NCBI RefSeq assembly: GCF_014356525.2
Contig: NC_052516.1
Span: 26,428,070-26,492,069, forward strand
Direction of reading: 5' to 3'
Length of the DNA: 64,000 nt
Source of the DNA: Nilaparvata lugens
Taxonomy: Eukaryota; Arthropoda; Insecta; Hemiptera; Delphacidae
Part shown: one piece after another, positions 1 to 10,800 of the stretch
Position numbering within the stretch: the stretch's first letter is position 1
How the letters are laid out: each line of letters begins with the position of its first letter
Made by a program: the position numbers and the translations under genes
The notes under the pieces: generated by a model
Seen by the model: only the letters and a program-made list of their open reading frames with translations
Database searches by the model: none
What the model was told of the DNA's origin: nothing

Positions 1-256
1 AAAACTTGACAATCAGAAGTGACAGCTGATTTGAATTTCACAGAAGTGGGATGGCGTAGAAGGGGTGTTATGAATAACATATTTGGGATCCCACTAATCA
101 AATTCAGACTGTAGATCTCCTCTTATGAGGTGGATAATCGAAGAATGTGATAATGAAAATGTGAGCGTTTGTTGATCCCGGATCTTGGAGTTACAATTTT
201 GTGAAGATGATAATCTTTCACATAATCGATTTAATTATGAATCGATAAGTAATGAA

Positions 257-1130
257 CTAGTAGCTCTGTGAACAGTAGACCTCGCCAGTTATAAACAACA
301 GTCTCCTCTAATACTGTCCATCAGAGTAAATTCTGTCCTGTCTTGTTGTGTCGGCGAGAAAGCGGTGTATAAACAACAAATGGCTGTTTAGGTTGTTGTA
401 TCGACAAAGCTAATAATTTGATGTAATCAGCTATATGCTGCTGCCATCAAAAGCTTACCGAGTTGAAAGCAGAGAAAAGTCGGGAGAAAATACTGTACTA
501 CTTCAAGTTATCAACATGTCTCACTGCATGTCCACACACAGCTGTTTTTTCACGAGTTACATTGAGATACTGAATGGCATGCGTCATTGCATGCAATTTA
601 TAATCCACTCGACAGCTGATTTATGATGAATAATATTCTTAGTCTGATTTTCACTCTAATATTGGCGTATGAAGGAGGCTCATTTCCTTCTATACTAGTT
701 CTGTGAACAGTAGACCTCACGCTCAGTAAGTTACATTGACCTGTTGTTATGTTATCTAAAAAATTAATAAATAATTCATCAATTTAAAATGTCTAGAAAA
801 AATCCTAAATAAACATAGAGCTTTCTGTCCTATCGTCCCGTGACGTGTCATCCCGGAATGTGAGTGTGAGCGCTGTTATCAGGTCTGGCTGCAACTGTCT
901 ACAACTTTGATAGAAAGATATATTTTCAATATGTTCGATGTTTTTGAACGGGTAGTATTATAGTCAACTGTCTACTAACGTTGATAGAAAGATACATTGT
1001 CAAGATGCTCGATGTTTTTGAACGGGTAGTATTATAGTCCACTAAACAGCCGTAAATGCGCAACATATAAACATTAAGAGAAATGCCAAACCGTCGACTT
1101 GAATCTTAGACCTCACTTCGCTCGGTCAAT
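257..1130 (-). repeat. Dispersed repeat copy 1 (AACAGTAGACCTCGC family), rearranged interior
   Basis: This stretch matches the reverse complement of 3031-3790 in several blocks. The shared blocks are CTGTGAACAGTAGACCTCGC near 266-286, ATACTGTCCATCAGAGTAAA near 312-332, the GCATGCGTCATTGCATG block near 578-595, and AATATTGGCGTATGAA near 657-673. The far end carries CGTCGACTTGAATCTTAGAC near 1092. The interior (about 720-1050) differs from the other copy and holds a second short copy of the CTGTGAACAGTAGACCTC end at 701 and a 74-bp duplication. It is probably a non-autonomous mobile element; the class is not assigned. Confidence 0.7.
892..1041. repeat. 74-bp tandem duplication (2 units)
   Basis: The block TTGATAGAAAGATA...GATGTTTTTGAACGGGTAGT occurs twice at a 74-bp offset: GATGTTTTTGAACGG begins at 937 and at 1011. 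It lies in the interior of the surrounding dispersed repeat. Confidence 0.85.
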
Positions 1131-1160
1131 TATCCTGGAAAACCAGAAAATTGAACACAA

Positions 1161-1466
1161 ATTATAGTTATTATTTAACAAAAATCCTAAATAAATGCTG
1201 CAAATCACCCAGAAGACCTCTGCAACTGTAGACATTGACAACAGGGCTAACAGCTGAATGGAAATTCGATGAGAACTACTATCCAAAGATTAGTTGCCAG
1301 CCCGGGAATCGAACCCGGCACCTCCCAATTGCTAGTCAGAAATGCTTACCCTTACACCAAACTGACAATCTCTGGATAGCAGCCCTCATTTTATACGAAG
1401 CCATAGCGGCCAACCAGTTACAGATGCAGCATTTATTTAGGATTTTCGTTAAATAATAATTATATA
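1161..1466. mobile_element. Foldback (TIR) element carrying a tRNA-like domain
   Basis: The outer inverted repeats are about 36 bp. AAAATCCTAAATAAATGCTG near 1180-1200 is mirrored by CAGCATTTATTTAGGATTTT at 1426-1445, and both continue into TTAAATAATAA. A second inner inverted pair, CTACTATCCAAAGATT at 1278 and AATCTCTGGATAGCAG near 1367-1382, brackets a 75-nt tRNA-like block. A tRNA-free relative lies at 56648-56788. The mix of TIRs and a tRNA-like promoter is unusual: it could be a MITE that captured a tRNA-SINE, or a SINE that has been inversely duplicated. Confidence 0.75.
1294..1368 (-). tRNA. tRNA-like domain (pseudo-tRNA) inside the foldback element
   Basis: Read on the minus strand, the 5' end TTGTCAG pairs over 7 bp with CTGGCAA at the 3' end, with one G-U. 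A perfect T-arm CCGGGTTCGATTCCCGG contains the B-box GGTTCGATTCC. A TGGTGTAAGGGTAAGC segment resembles an A-box. The anticodon arm does not fold into a proper 5-bp stem, so no isotype is assigned. It probably served, or serves, as an internal RNA polymerase III promoter of a SINE-like element rather than as a decoding tRNA. Confidence 0.6.
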
Positions 1467-1667
1467 TTAATTAGCATTTGAATAAATGCATTCTCTATTT
1501 AATTTCATCTGAACACAAATTAGAATAGAGTGAAATAGAGTAGATAGCTTCAGCTATCTTGATTTATTCCGAATGTCTCATTTCGTCAAGGAAAAACGTT
1601 TCTTATTATAGAAATGAGAAAATGAAGATTCATTTTGCTGCAACTATTCACTGCGAATACGCCCCCT

Positions 1668-1747
1668 TTTGGAAAGCCAATTTTCTGACTCCAGCTGTTT
1701 AAGGATAGAACTTCCCTTGATCACGAGCTCGGAAACCGGCCCCTAGA
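1668..1747. repeat. Truncated end of the GGGCCGGTTT (PIF/Harbinger-like) family
   Basis: The sequence from AAGCCAATTTTCTGACTCCAG through GAGCTCGGAAACCGGCCC matches the right terminus of the complete element at 32159-33259. No left terminus is present nearby, so this is a solo end or a truncated copy. Confidence 0.7.
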
Positions 1748-2108
1748 GTTTTTGTGAACCAGTTCATAAAGTGATTAATAGAAATAAATTGATACGATAT
1801 TGAGATAAAGTTTATCTCAATAATTACACATAGTCAAACCTCAGCATTTAGACATAAATCTTGTGATCTTATTCTTGTAATCTGATCGTCACTCACTCCG
1901 AAAAATCCACAATGTGAAAAGATTTTCTTTTTTTGTCTGAGGATGAGGTAGACCTGATATGAGGAAAAAAGGGAAAAATCACAGATAACAAGAAAGGGAA
2001 TGGAGAACAGGGAAAAAGAACAGGGATTAGGTACAGCCGCAGAGGGATTATGAAAGAATTAAGAGATCATTACAAGGGATGTATAAACGTTGGTCGTGGG
2101 TCACCCTT

Positions 2109-2345
2109 CAAACTCCTCCTCCTCCTACTCACCATTCTTTCTTCCTTCTCCTCCTCCTCATCGTCATCCTCTTCATCATCATCTTGATCCTCCTTCTCCT
2201 CCTCCTCATCATACTCCTCCTCCTCCACCCCATCATCATCATCATCATCCTCTTCCTCCTCCTTCTCCTTCCATTGCTCCACCACCCCTCCTCCTTCTTC
2301 TCCTCTTCGTACTCCACCTACTCCTTCTCCTCTTCCTCCTCTCTA
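2109..2345. repeat. Polypyrimidine microsatellite (CTC/TCC/ATC mixture)
   Basis: About 235 bp consist almost only of C and T with scattered A, built from CTC, TCC and ATC triplets. It yields long Leu/Ser/Pro-rich open frames on one strand and Glu/Asp-rich frames on the other. These are composition artefacts, not genes. Confidence 0.9.
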
Positions 2346-2473
2346 TTAAGCAGTAGAAAGGACAGTGGTGACAATCATCACATGAAATATGGTTAATGAA
2401 CGCTAAGCGGGGTAAGGGGATCAGATACAGATGCGCCAAATCAGAAAAATAAATAAAATTGGGGTGATTTTTG

Positions 2474-2790
2474 TCTCTGTCTCTGTCTGTCCTGAATCAC
2501 ACTCTCTCCCTTACTCTCACACACCCTCTCCATATATCTTTCTCACACACAGACTATTCTCTCTCCTCCTCTCCTTTTTCTTGTCACTCTGTATCCCACT
2601 CCCTTACCAACACACACTCTCGCAATATCTCTTTCTCACACACACACAGACTGTTCTATCTCCTTCTCTCCTTTTTCTTGTAGCCTGTATTTCACTCACT
2701 CCCTTACTCTCACACACTCTCTTTGAATATCTCTTCCTCACACACACAGACTATTCTATCACCTCCTCTCACTCACCTTGTTACCCTCCT
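2474..2790. repeat. CT/CA-rich minisatellite, about 100-bp unit x 3
   Basis: CTCACACACAGACTATTCT-type blocks recur with AGACT starting at about 2551, 2648 and 2748. Each is followed by a TCTCCTTTTTCTTGT-type pyrimidine stretch and a CCCTTACTCTCACACACTC-type stretch. Unit spacing is 97-100 bp. Confidence 0.8.
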
Positions 2791-3030
2791 CTTTGCTTGT
2801 TAAATGATCCGTGATTGAAAGAGTGTGATGTTTGCATAGGACAGCATTGGCATGAAATTGATTCTGCACTTAGAATGGAATAGATGATGACAATATTATG
2901 ACTGCTGCTGGTGGTAGGGTGCTCTTATTGTGTAAATATTCGGATTTATAGCGTTACAATATCTTTGTGACCACTAGTAACAATGGATAAGCTTGATGAT
3001 TGTATGAAGATTGAAATGGATGGAAGTTAA

Positions 3031-3790
3031 TTGACAGAGCGAAGTGAGGTCTAAGATTCAAGTCGACGGTATTGCATTTCTCTTTATGTATTCATGTTTT
3101 TATATATGTCCATATATGTTCATATTTATGTTCGGCATTTACGGCGAAATGCGGCAATAGATTTTCATGAAATTCGACAGGACAATTTGATGTCCTTCTT
3201 GAATTGCGAATCGACGTATTTATAAGGGGTTTTCGAATTTTGAGGATATTATGAAAGTAAAAGGAGCCTCTTTCATACGCCAATATTACCGTGAAAATCA
3301 GGCTCTAGAATTATACTTTCATTATTATATCATATAATTCCTTATTTAATTTTTTGTAAGCTCTTAAAGACTTGTATTGAATTGTATTAACAACTCTCAC
3401 CTGCGCGCAGGATTTTCCTTGCAGGTGTTTGGTTCCTTATATTTTTGCTGATTAGCTGATTTTTTTTTTCATTATTATTCATGTTTTGAATTTGAAAAAT
3501 TCATCATAAATCAGCTGACGAGTGGATTATTAATTTCATGCAATGACGCATGCAATTATTGTTAACTCAAAGTAACATAGTATTTGTCTCCCAAGCTTTT
3601 GATGATAGTAGTTCTTTACAATAGATGGTTAGCATTGTCGATACACCACCTCAAGCAGTCATTAGCAGTTTTCACACCGATATCTCGCCGACACAACAGG
3701 ACAGGTCAGAATTTACTCTGATGGACAGTATGGGAAGAGAAGGCTGTGGTTTATTACTACGCGAGGTCTACTGTTCATAGAACTACTAGC
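3031..3790 (+). repeat. Dispersed repeat copy 2 (AACAGTAGACCTCGC family)
   Basis: It runs from GACAGAGCGAAGTGAGGTCT at about 3033 to CTACTGTTCATAGAACTACTAG at about 3789. It matches copy 1 (257-1130) in reverse orientation at both ends and through most of its length. No transposase coding is visible. The two copies lie about 2 kb apart as a large inverted pair. Confidence 0.7.
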
Positions 3791-3798
3791 AGATATGC

Positions 3799-4484
3799 CT
3801 ACATGAAGCATTTGCACTGGTGGCGGACGAGTCGGCCAGTTCCAGCCCTCATTATCAGCTGTTTGGGTTAACGTTCCAGAATCAGCTGATAATCAGCCAA
3901 TCGGAGAGCTTCGTACCTGCTTACTTGTCAGCTGATTTGGTCGGCGTTCGGGAATCAGCTGAAAATCATCCAATCAGAGAGCTTCCTACCTGCTAATTTG
4001 TCAGCTGATTTGGTCGACGCTCGGGAATCAGCTGAAAATCATTCAATCAGAGAGCTTCCTACCTGCTAATTTGTCAGCTGATTGGGTTGACGCTCGGGAA
4101 TCAGCTGATAATCAGCCAATCGAAGAGCTTCCTACCTGCTAACTTGTCAGCTGATTTGATCGACGTTCGGGAATCAGGTGATAATCAGCCAATCGAAGAG
4201 CTTCCTATCTGCTAACTTGTCAGCTGATTTGATCGACGTTCGGGAATCAGGTGATAATCAGCCAATCGAAGAGCTTCCTATCTGCTAACTTGTCAGCTGA
4301 TTTGATCGACGTTCGGGAATCAGCTGATAATCAGCCAATCGGAGAGCTTCCTACATGCTAACTTATCAGCTGTTTTGGTTGACGGTCGGAAGTCAGCTTA
4401 TAATCAGCCAATCGGATTGCATCCTGCCCTGCCGATTTGTCCGCCGCTAAGTTAGTGTGAAAACGCTCCATGTGGCTTGGCCCT
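3799..4484. mobile_element. Non-autonomous inverted-repeat DNA element with internal minisatellite
   Basis: The left end CTACATGAAGCATTTGCACT...GGCGGACGAGTCGGC resembles the reverse complement of the right end, CCACATGGAGCGTTTTCACA...GGCGGACAAATCGGC. These imperfect terminal inverted repeats are about 40 bp long. The interior is almost wholly a 73-bp tandem array, and there is no coding capacity. It directly abuts the end of the preceding dispersed repeat (3790). It looks like a MITE; the superfamily is not certain. Confidence 0.65.
3870..4425. repeat. 73-bp minisatellite, about 8 units
   Basis: GAGCTTC landmarks recur every 73 bp (for example 3906, 3979, 4052, 4125). Each unit holds the palindromes TCAGCTGA and ATCAGCTGAT plus CCAATCGGAGAGCTTC- and GACGTTCGGGAATCAG-type blocks. 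Neighbouring units are very similar, and the two units near 4180-4290 share private changes (AATCAGGTGATAATC), indicating recent expansion. Confidence 0.9.
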
Positions 4485-5019
4485 AAACCTTGAATGTGTC
4501 TCTTCTTTACTCGCAAAGAAGAATCTGATGCAGTAAAATAATTTGTAATAATCTCATAATCTGAGTAACTTTTGCAGCATTAGGATTTGGAACACTTTTC
4601 CCTCTCCCAGTTCCAAAAATGCCCAAAGTGATACAAAATTGATAGCTTTGCTATCACCTTTCAATAGGCCAACCATTAGTATCTGACTAGTCCGAACTAT
4701 TTGAAAGCCGACTTCTGTGGAGAAACCCCTAAACAATGTGACTTTGGGCTTGACTTTATGAAGATATACAGAGTGGCCGGACAACAATCAGGCTGCAAAG
4801 AATGGATAATACAGAGTTGCCCCAAAATGGAGCGAAGTTTTCAAAACCGTTCAACAGTTGGTGTCCCCAAAAACCCATAAATCTACTGACAATGCGTCAG
4901 CGTTTCAAACTTTCTTGGAAAATGCAAAGAATAGATTAGAGGAGAACTATCTGGGTGTTCGTCCTTTCTTAGCACACTCTCATTGACGTTTATATTTCGA
5001 GTATCAATCACTTGGCTCT

Positions 5020-5235
5020 CTCCCTCACTCACACACTCTCTCTCTCTGACACTCGTTCTTTCTCTTTTTCTCTGCCACTATCTATCTCTTTGTCACTATT
5101 ACCTTCATCTCATTGACACACGCCCTCTATCTTTTTCTCTGCCATTCTATCTCTCTGTCACTATTATCTCCATTTCATTGAGACTCACTCTCTCTCTCTT
5201 TCTCTCTCATCCTCTCTCTATTCTCTCCAACTGAT
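5020..5235. repeat. CT-rich minisatellite/microsatellite
   Basis: A CTTTTTCTCTGCCA...TCTCTTTGTCACTATTA block repeats at about a 64-bp offset, followed by (CT)n runs. The short open frames here are Ser/Leu/His-rich artefacts. Confidence 0.75.
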
Positions 5236-5641
5236 TCTCCTCTCTTTTTCCCTCTCTGCAAGCTCTAGAAGGCCGGAAGGAATAAAATCCGCAGTTGATA
5301 TTTGGGGTGATTTCATTGAATTCAAAGTTAAGAGGATTCTAGAAAGTGTTGGGAGGCGCGAAGGAGAAAAGAGAAAGACGAGAGGAGAAGAAGGTGACGT
5401 GTTTATAAAGAAGATAGATGAGTAGATAGAAGTGGGAGGTGAAAGACTGTCATTAGTTGAGCCCAGAACGAATCGAGAGCTCCAAAACATAAATAAGGTA
5501 TTGTATAGGATAAATAATTGCTACTAAACGAACAGAACCTTGATGGGGTTTTTGTAAATTACCCTAATAATAGAAGTAATATAGGTTCATGTGAGAATAA
5601 AATAGTGTGAGTGACAATTTTTCTGAAAGTTGTGTGATTTT

Positions 5642-6394
5642 TACTTTCCTTGCCCTATTACCATAGGTAAGGAAAGTATTGCTTTCCGAAAAAAATTAAG
5701 TTACCCCAATTTCTAAATGTCTATACGTTTCGAGGTCCCCTGAGTCCAAAAAAGTGGTTTTTGGGTATTACCTATTACTGGGTAGAACTTAAGGTCCTTC
5801 CCCTATAAGGATCCGACACGAATAATTTCGATCAAATGCAATTCAAGATGGTGGCTAAAATGGCGAAAATGTTGTCAAAAACAGGATTTTTCGCGATTTT
5901 CTCGAAAACGGCTACAACGATTTTGATCAAATTCATACCTAAATTAGTCATTGATAAGCTCTATCAACTGCCATAAGTCCCATATCAGTAAAAATTTCAG
6001 GAGATCCGCCCCATCTATGCAAAGTTTTATTTTATATTCCCAATTATCAGGCTTCAGATACAATAATTTAAACAAAAAAGTTTAAGTGGAAAAGATTGAA
6101 CATGAAAATCTCTACAATTAATGATCAGTAACATTTCCACCTAAAATTGAAAATAAGCTCGAAATTCGAGAAAATGTGATTATTTAAATTGCAAACTGTT
6201 GACAACTGTTGATTCTATTGAATCATTCACTATGAAGAGATAGCAGACCTCGTGTGTTTCCAGCGTTATTGTCCTGGCTCAGACTTTGAATAGTAATAGA
6301 CTTGAGTCTTGAGACGCGCGGGAACACTATCGTCAGGTGATAAATTTTTATAACGGCAAGGAAAGTTGTGTGAGTGCGCCACACCAGATTTTTT
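5642..6394 (+). repeat. Dispersed repeat, ACTTTCCTTGCC family, copy 1
   Basis: It starts with a small hairpin, CTTTCCTTGCC...GGTAAGGAAAG, and ends with AAGTTGTGTGAGTGCGCCACA near 6388. The interior matches 22099-23062 in the opposite orientation, with shared blocks such as CGCGATTTTCTCGAAAACGG, GACAACTGTTGATTCTATTG and GGTGATAAATTTTTATAACG. This copy lacks the internal (CA)n tract present in the other. The family is recalled as abundant in planthopper sequence. No protein is encoded. Confidence 0.8.
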
Positions 6395-6550
6395 ACTTGT
6401 GTCATTTCAGTTTTGAAGAATTTTATCCTATTCTTTGGACTAGTGTATGAATCGAAATTCGGGGGAGGAACAGTTTTGGGCTGTGCCTGTTGGTCCTTCC
6501 CCAATCATTTTGATGTATTGTGTTTTGTGTATCTTTGAATAAATGAATCT
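6395..6550 (+). repeat. Retroposon 3' end (AACAGTTTTGGGCTGTGCCTG type)
   Basis: GAGGAACAGTTTTGGGCTGTG, followed by CCTGTTGGTCC and an AATAAATGAATC tail, matches the segment at 9590-9695 and the reverse complement of 54918-55085. A shared 3' end followed by a simple AT-rich tail is what truncated non-LTR retroposons leave behind. Confidence 0.6.
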
Positions 6551-7670
6551 TTTTTCGATTTCATGGTGAAGCATGTTACATGAATATTTGCTTTTAATGT
6601 CTGTCAAATATTCGTTTTATAAGCCAATATTACATGAATAATTGTTTTTAATATCGAACAGTTATTCTTTTCCAATTTTTGTTGGTTTACAAGATAAGAC
6701 TGGTTACCTGCTTGGTAGACTGGTAGTTAGCTTCATATCTGAAAGTTCAGATTTGATTAGCGAAATACTCCCGATACTGACGTTTGTAGGGTGTCTGCTT
6801 GAGCTGAGCTCCACTAACTAATAGGATGCAGAAACTATGTAGAAACGATGCAGAAGTTATGTAGCATAACTTTTTCTATGCAGATATAAAAGAGCTTCAG
6901 ATCATTCCTCAATCGTAGAAATCTACTGAATCTAATATCACCTTTCAAGATACATGAACTGTATTTTGTTTGATCTGTTTGAACAGCAACCCTCTCATAA
7001 CTCACGCACAAGTCTAGGGCCCAAGTGGGCATATTTCACAGCGAGTAAATATATATTATTCTTCAATTTGGATTCAAACATTCCAATTTCTAAAATTCTT
7101 GTATCAGTCGAAATATCGATCTTGGAACTACTATAATAATGTTTTTGAATCCCCCCCCCCAAAAAAAAAGATAAATGAAAGACCTATATTTCGATCAATA
7201 AAGACCTACTTTACCTATCTCAATAATCTAAACAAATAATTGAATAATCTACACAGGTACTGATTGATAATCCAGACTGAATAAATAATCAAGATTACGT
7301 ATAAATGACTATAATAATGTATGATTCAGACTAAATAAAACAGTAATGCCACAATCTGTACCATATCAAATTTAATTTGTCCTTATGAGTCACTGTTGTT
7401 CTTTGTTTTTATTATCAATGTTATTTGAGGGAGAAATCAATTAATTTATTATTATTGTCCTTATCATTCTTAAACTCAGTGATTTAATTTGTCTTTGATA
7501 GCAAACTGACAATCCAAAACTGGATTGAATTCATATTCCGGAATTCCACAACCACTCCGATTCCAAGAAATAAAGACAAACAACAATGGAAGGACGAACT
7601 CAGAAGGAGAAACTATAAAATACGCAATAAAAAATCCCATGACAGCCGAGTCCCAAATAAATCTCTTTTA
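6551..7670. other. Intergenic, no gene seen
   Basis: This is AT-rich anonymous sequence. A C-run followed by an A-run sits near 7149-7170. The open frames at 6835-7136 overlap on opposite strands and show no recognisable protein. Confidence 0.6.
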
Positions 7671-7671
7671 A

Positions 7672-7822
7672 CGGTGCTTCTTATTCCTCTTCTCCTTCTT
7701 CTTTTTCTTTCTGGTCTTTTTGTTCTTCTCCTCTTTCCTCTTATTATTTTTCTTCTTCTTCTCCTCCTCATTCTTCTTCTTCTTCTTCTCCTTCTTCTTC
7801 TTTTTCTTCCTTTATTTATCCT
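7672..7822. repeat. (CTT/CTC)n polypyrimidine microsatellite
   Basis: About 150 bp of C and T dominated by TTC and CTC triplets, giving artefactual Leu- and Phe-rich frames. Confidence 0.9.
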
Positions 7823-7989
7823 CTCAGAGGAGTTCCAGCCAGCAGAGGATTACAGAGAAATTGTTTTATGAATTTGCTTTTGTTGTTTCAATTCCACAAA
7901 CCTCTAGAAATAGCGAAAGTCGAGAGAAAGATGGAACTGAATACAGGTATTATTCTGTGTTTATATCACTTCCTTGCAAATATACTCCT

Positions 7990-8112
7990 GATATTACATT
8001 AATAAACTTGTATCAGCTACCGTCAAGAAGGCATTGACAAGACAGTGAGGATCGGCAACGTTGATCTCCTATCTTTCTCGACTGCCATTATAACATGGAA
8101 CTCAATATAGTA
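7990..8112 (+). repeat. Solo right end of the GTGAGGTCCAC TIR family
   Basis: ATATTACATTAATAAACTTG, then CAAGAAGGCATTGACAAGAC, GATCGGCAACGTTGATCTCC and a final ACTGCCATTATAACATGGAA match the right arms of the elements at 8445-8801 and 17879-18637. The left arm is absent. Confidence 0.75.
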
Positions 8113-8444
8113 ATAATTCATTACAATACAATTTCTTTATTGAACTTGTGATTATTTTATTAGATTATTTTACATGTATATTACTAGTTATTTTGTGTTC
8201 TCTCACATTATTGTACTCCAGTTGGAAATTGGTCTAATCGTTGGAAATGAAATGAATAAATATATAAATTGAGGAATTTCCAATAAAAATGTGCAATACA
8301 GATTCTTCAATACAATACCGTACAATACAGTTCGAGTTGGGAAAATTTCATGTTCCATTTTAACTCGTTCAAACTATAATGTTACTCATAAACTCATGCA
8401 TGCGCTCTCTAGAGACTAATAGAGGATATTTAAATTACACTTAT

Positions 8445-8801
8445 ACTATAGTGAGGTCCACGTTATAATGGCAGTGTTTGATTGGCAATGGTATTGCTAT
8501 CCTTATCTATCATTCAACAATAGCACTATCTCTTTCTCGCTTTGCTCTGTTGCCAGATCGTCTTTTAACAATGCAGAATTAATAATAAATTAACAAAATA
8601 TTTCATTCTAATTATGAAAATTCATTATGAAAAATATAAATTTTGCTTAATGAAATATAATTGATCATTTCAAACGAGAATGAACAGTTAATATTACATG
8701 AATAAAGCTGTTTCAGCTACCATCCAAGGCATTGATAAGACAGAGGATCGGAATGTTTTTCTCCTTTCTTCCTCCACTGCCAACGTGGACCTCACTATAG
8801 T
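8445..8801. mobile_element. TIR element (MITE), GTGAGGTCCAC family, copy 1
   Basis: ACTATAGTGAGGTCCACGTT at the left end mirrors AACGTGGACCTCACTATAGT at the right end. Both ends then run into CACTGCC/GGCAGTG. A TA dinucleotide at each edge would fit a mariner-like TA target duplication. The element is about 357 bp and noncoding. It lies about 330 bp from a solo right end of the same family. Confidence 0.8.
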
Positions 8802-9059
8802 TTACTTAGCCTATGTAGAGTGGAGATGAACTACTGGTACATAGAGTGTAGTGGAGAAAAACAGAGGAGAGAATAAAATAGAGGATTTTGAAATTTTGTG
8901 TGTGGATAGAGAGGGTGAGATAGCCAGTGGGTGTGAGAGAAGAAGAAAGAATGCAATTACCAATGATAGAGAGTGAGAGTGATAGAGAGACCAATATGGG
9001 AGTAAGATAATAGGAAACAGGGAAAATCCCGTTTAGTGCTATCCCCTTCTTGGAATTCA

Positions 9060-9190
9060 TTCGTTTGGTGGCTTCTCTCATTCTTTCTCTTTCAGTCGTC
9101 CTCTCTTTTACACTCACTCACTTACTCCCTTTCTCACTCACTCAGTCACTCTTTCTCTCTCGTATTCCCTCTCTTTCATATAAAACCTGT
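9060..9190. repeat. CT/CA-rich simple-sequence stretch
   Basis: A run of CTCT, CACT and TTCT words (for example ACTCACTCACTTACTCCCTT). The open frames across it are low-complexity Ser/Leu artefacts. Confidence 0.7.
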
Positions 9191-9331
9191 ACGCCTGTCC
9201 GTTCACATTATAGTGGACAGTTCTACCCTTCTCAAAATTATTCACAAGCTCAACCCTCTCTTAACTCAAAAATTCAACCAGCAGCTAACAGAATTCCCCC
9301 GAAAACCGAGATGAATTTGACAGTGGCATAG

Positions 9332-9353
9332 TCATCATCATCATCATCATCAT
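9332..9353. repeat. (ATC)n microsatellite
   Basis: About seven uninterrupted ATC/TCA triplets. Confidence 0.9.
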
Positions 9354-9589
9354 AACCAGATCAACCTTTATTTTTTTAAATGAATATTAATTCCAGGAGT
9401 AAATTCAATCAGATGCATGCACTTCTAGTATTTTTGGTCGAAGCTGTATTCTCTTGATTATTCTCAAAGCTTCAAACTATCTATGATTCAAATTAGTTCT
9501 AATATAGCAGTCCATTTTTTGGACTCAAAATAGTGTGTGAATTAAGTTATCATTTACTTAACCTCTAGACCGTGTATTCCAAATTAAGG

Positions 9590-9695
9590 TTTAAAGCAGT
9601 TTTGGGCGAATGCCTGTTGTTTTTACCTGCATTGTATCTATTGTCTATGGATAACATTGGTAAAATGCATTCTCATGAATAAAATAAATTGTTCC
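9590..9695 (+). repeat. Retroposon 3' end fragment
   Basis: AGCAGTTTTGGGCGAATGCC...TGTTGTTTTTACC, followed downstream by GAATAAAATAAATTG, is a diverged relative of the ends at 6395-6550 and 54918-55085. Confidence 0.5.
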
Positions 9696-10670
9696 ATTCA
9701 TTTTCTTTTGAAAGATTCATTGATACCAATCCCAAAGTGGATTATTGAACAAAGTCTTGATTACTTGAACTTATCATAGACAACTGCTCTTTGTCTATGT
9801 AAACTACAATATCAAATCATTCCGGATCCATTGCTTTTCACAATTTGAGTGGAGTTGTTCTGTACTATGATGAATATCCCAAAGTCTCAGGTTGGATGGA
9901 TAGTATAATAATCTTTCTCAGAGTGTTCTAAACTGTCACTTGTACTGTATTCGACTTAGAATGATTGAAAACAATTTGACTTACCCAACTCAGATTGAAT
10001 TTGATAAAAACCTCTTGAATTTTCACCAACCTGAAAAAGAGATAAAACACTTGTTTAGAGAAATGTAGCAAGAATAATTGGATCAACTATTGTTATATTA
10101 TATGAATTGTGGTCTGATAATACAAAGAGATAAATTCACAAAATAGTGAAATTGATTGATTAAGTTATCGAAATCTATGAATCTGCAATATTTTATTCAC
10201 GTATTCAATATATTCCTCATATTCATGTAAATACATGATACATGAGACATGCATTAAATTATTCATGGAAACTCGAACGTATTTGGAAGTTGGAAAGTTC
10301 ACAATATCCGATATTGTCATCAAAGAATAAGAAAAAAATTATATAAGAAGGGAGAACTTATGGCCTTCACATTATATGATACGAATGAATTCACAAACAG
10401 TATAACTTTCTGAATTTTCACCTACAAAATTGGTGACAAGCCTTGCTTGGTATACAAGCCTAGCTCATGAAATACGGGAATTGAATGCCATGATATTTAG
10501 ATTCAGAAGAACTCAGATGCATGTTCTACATTGAAGATTTGAGGCATTACATTTCGAAATGAGCTCTGTTGTTAGGAATGGGAATATCTTGAATAGAGAG
10601 AGAATATGTAGCTCACAATAGATGCAATAATAGAAATATCTCAGTATCAGAAAAACTGGAATTCGTGTAG
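9696..10670. other. Intergenic, no gene seen
   Basis: AT-rich unique-looking sequence with no long open frame, no inverted-repeat element and no recognised RNA gene. Confidence 0.6.
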
Positions 10671-10676
10671 CACAAA

Positions 10677-10800
10677 ATTTTTTTTTTTTTTATTTTATTT
10701 ATTCACAATGACACTAATGTAATAACATTAGACGATAAAATAATAAGATAGACCTTGTGGTATTTTTCTTCCAAATTTAAAGGTAACAAAGTCCAAGATA
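10677..10800 (-). repeat. Retroposon poly(A) tail, minus strand
   Basis: A run of about 14 T followed by ATTTTATTTATTCACAATGA reads on the minus strand as ...GTGAATAAATAAAAT(A)n. That has the form of the 3' tail of a retrotransposed sequence inserted in minus orientation. Confidence 0.5.

Noticed and set aside
1294..1368. Functional tRNA gene on the minus strand
   Set aside because: The T-arm and acceptor are good but the anticodon arm does not form, and the block is part of a repeated foldback element. Kept only as a tRNA-like domain.
3870..4425. Possible CRISPR array
   Set aside because: The 73-bp units repeat over their whole length with no unique spacers, inside a eukaryotic inverted-repeat element; it is a minisatellite.
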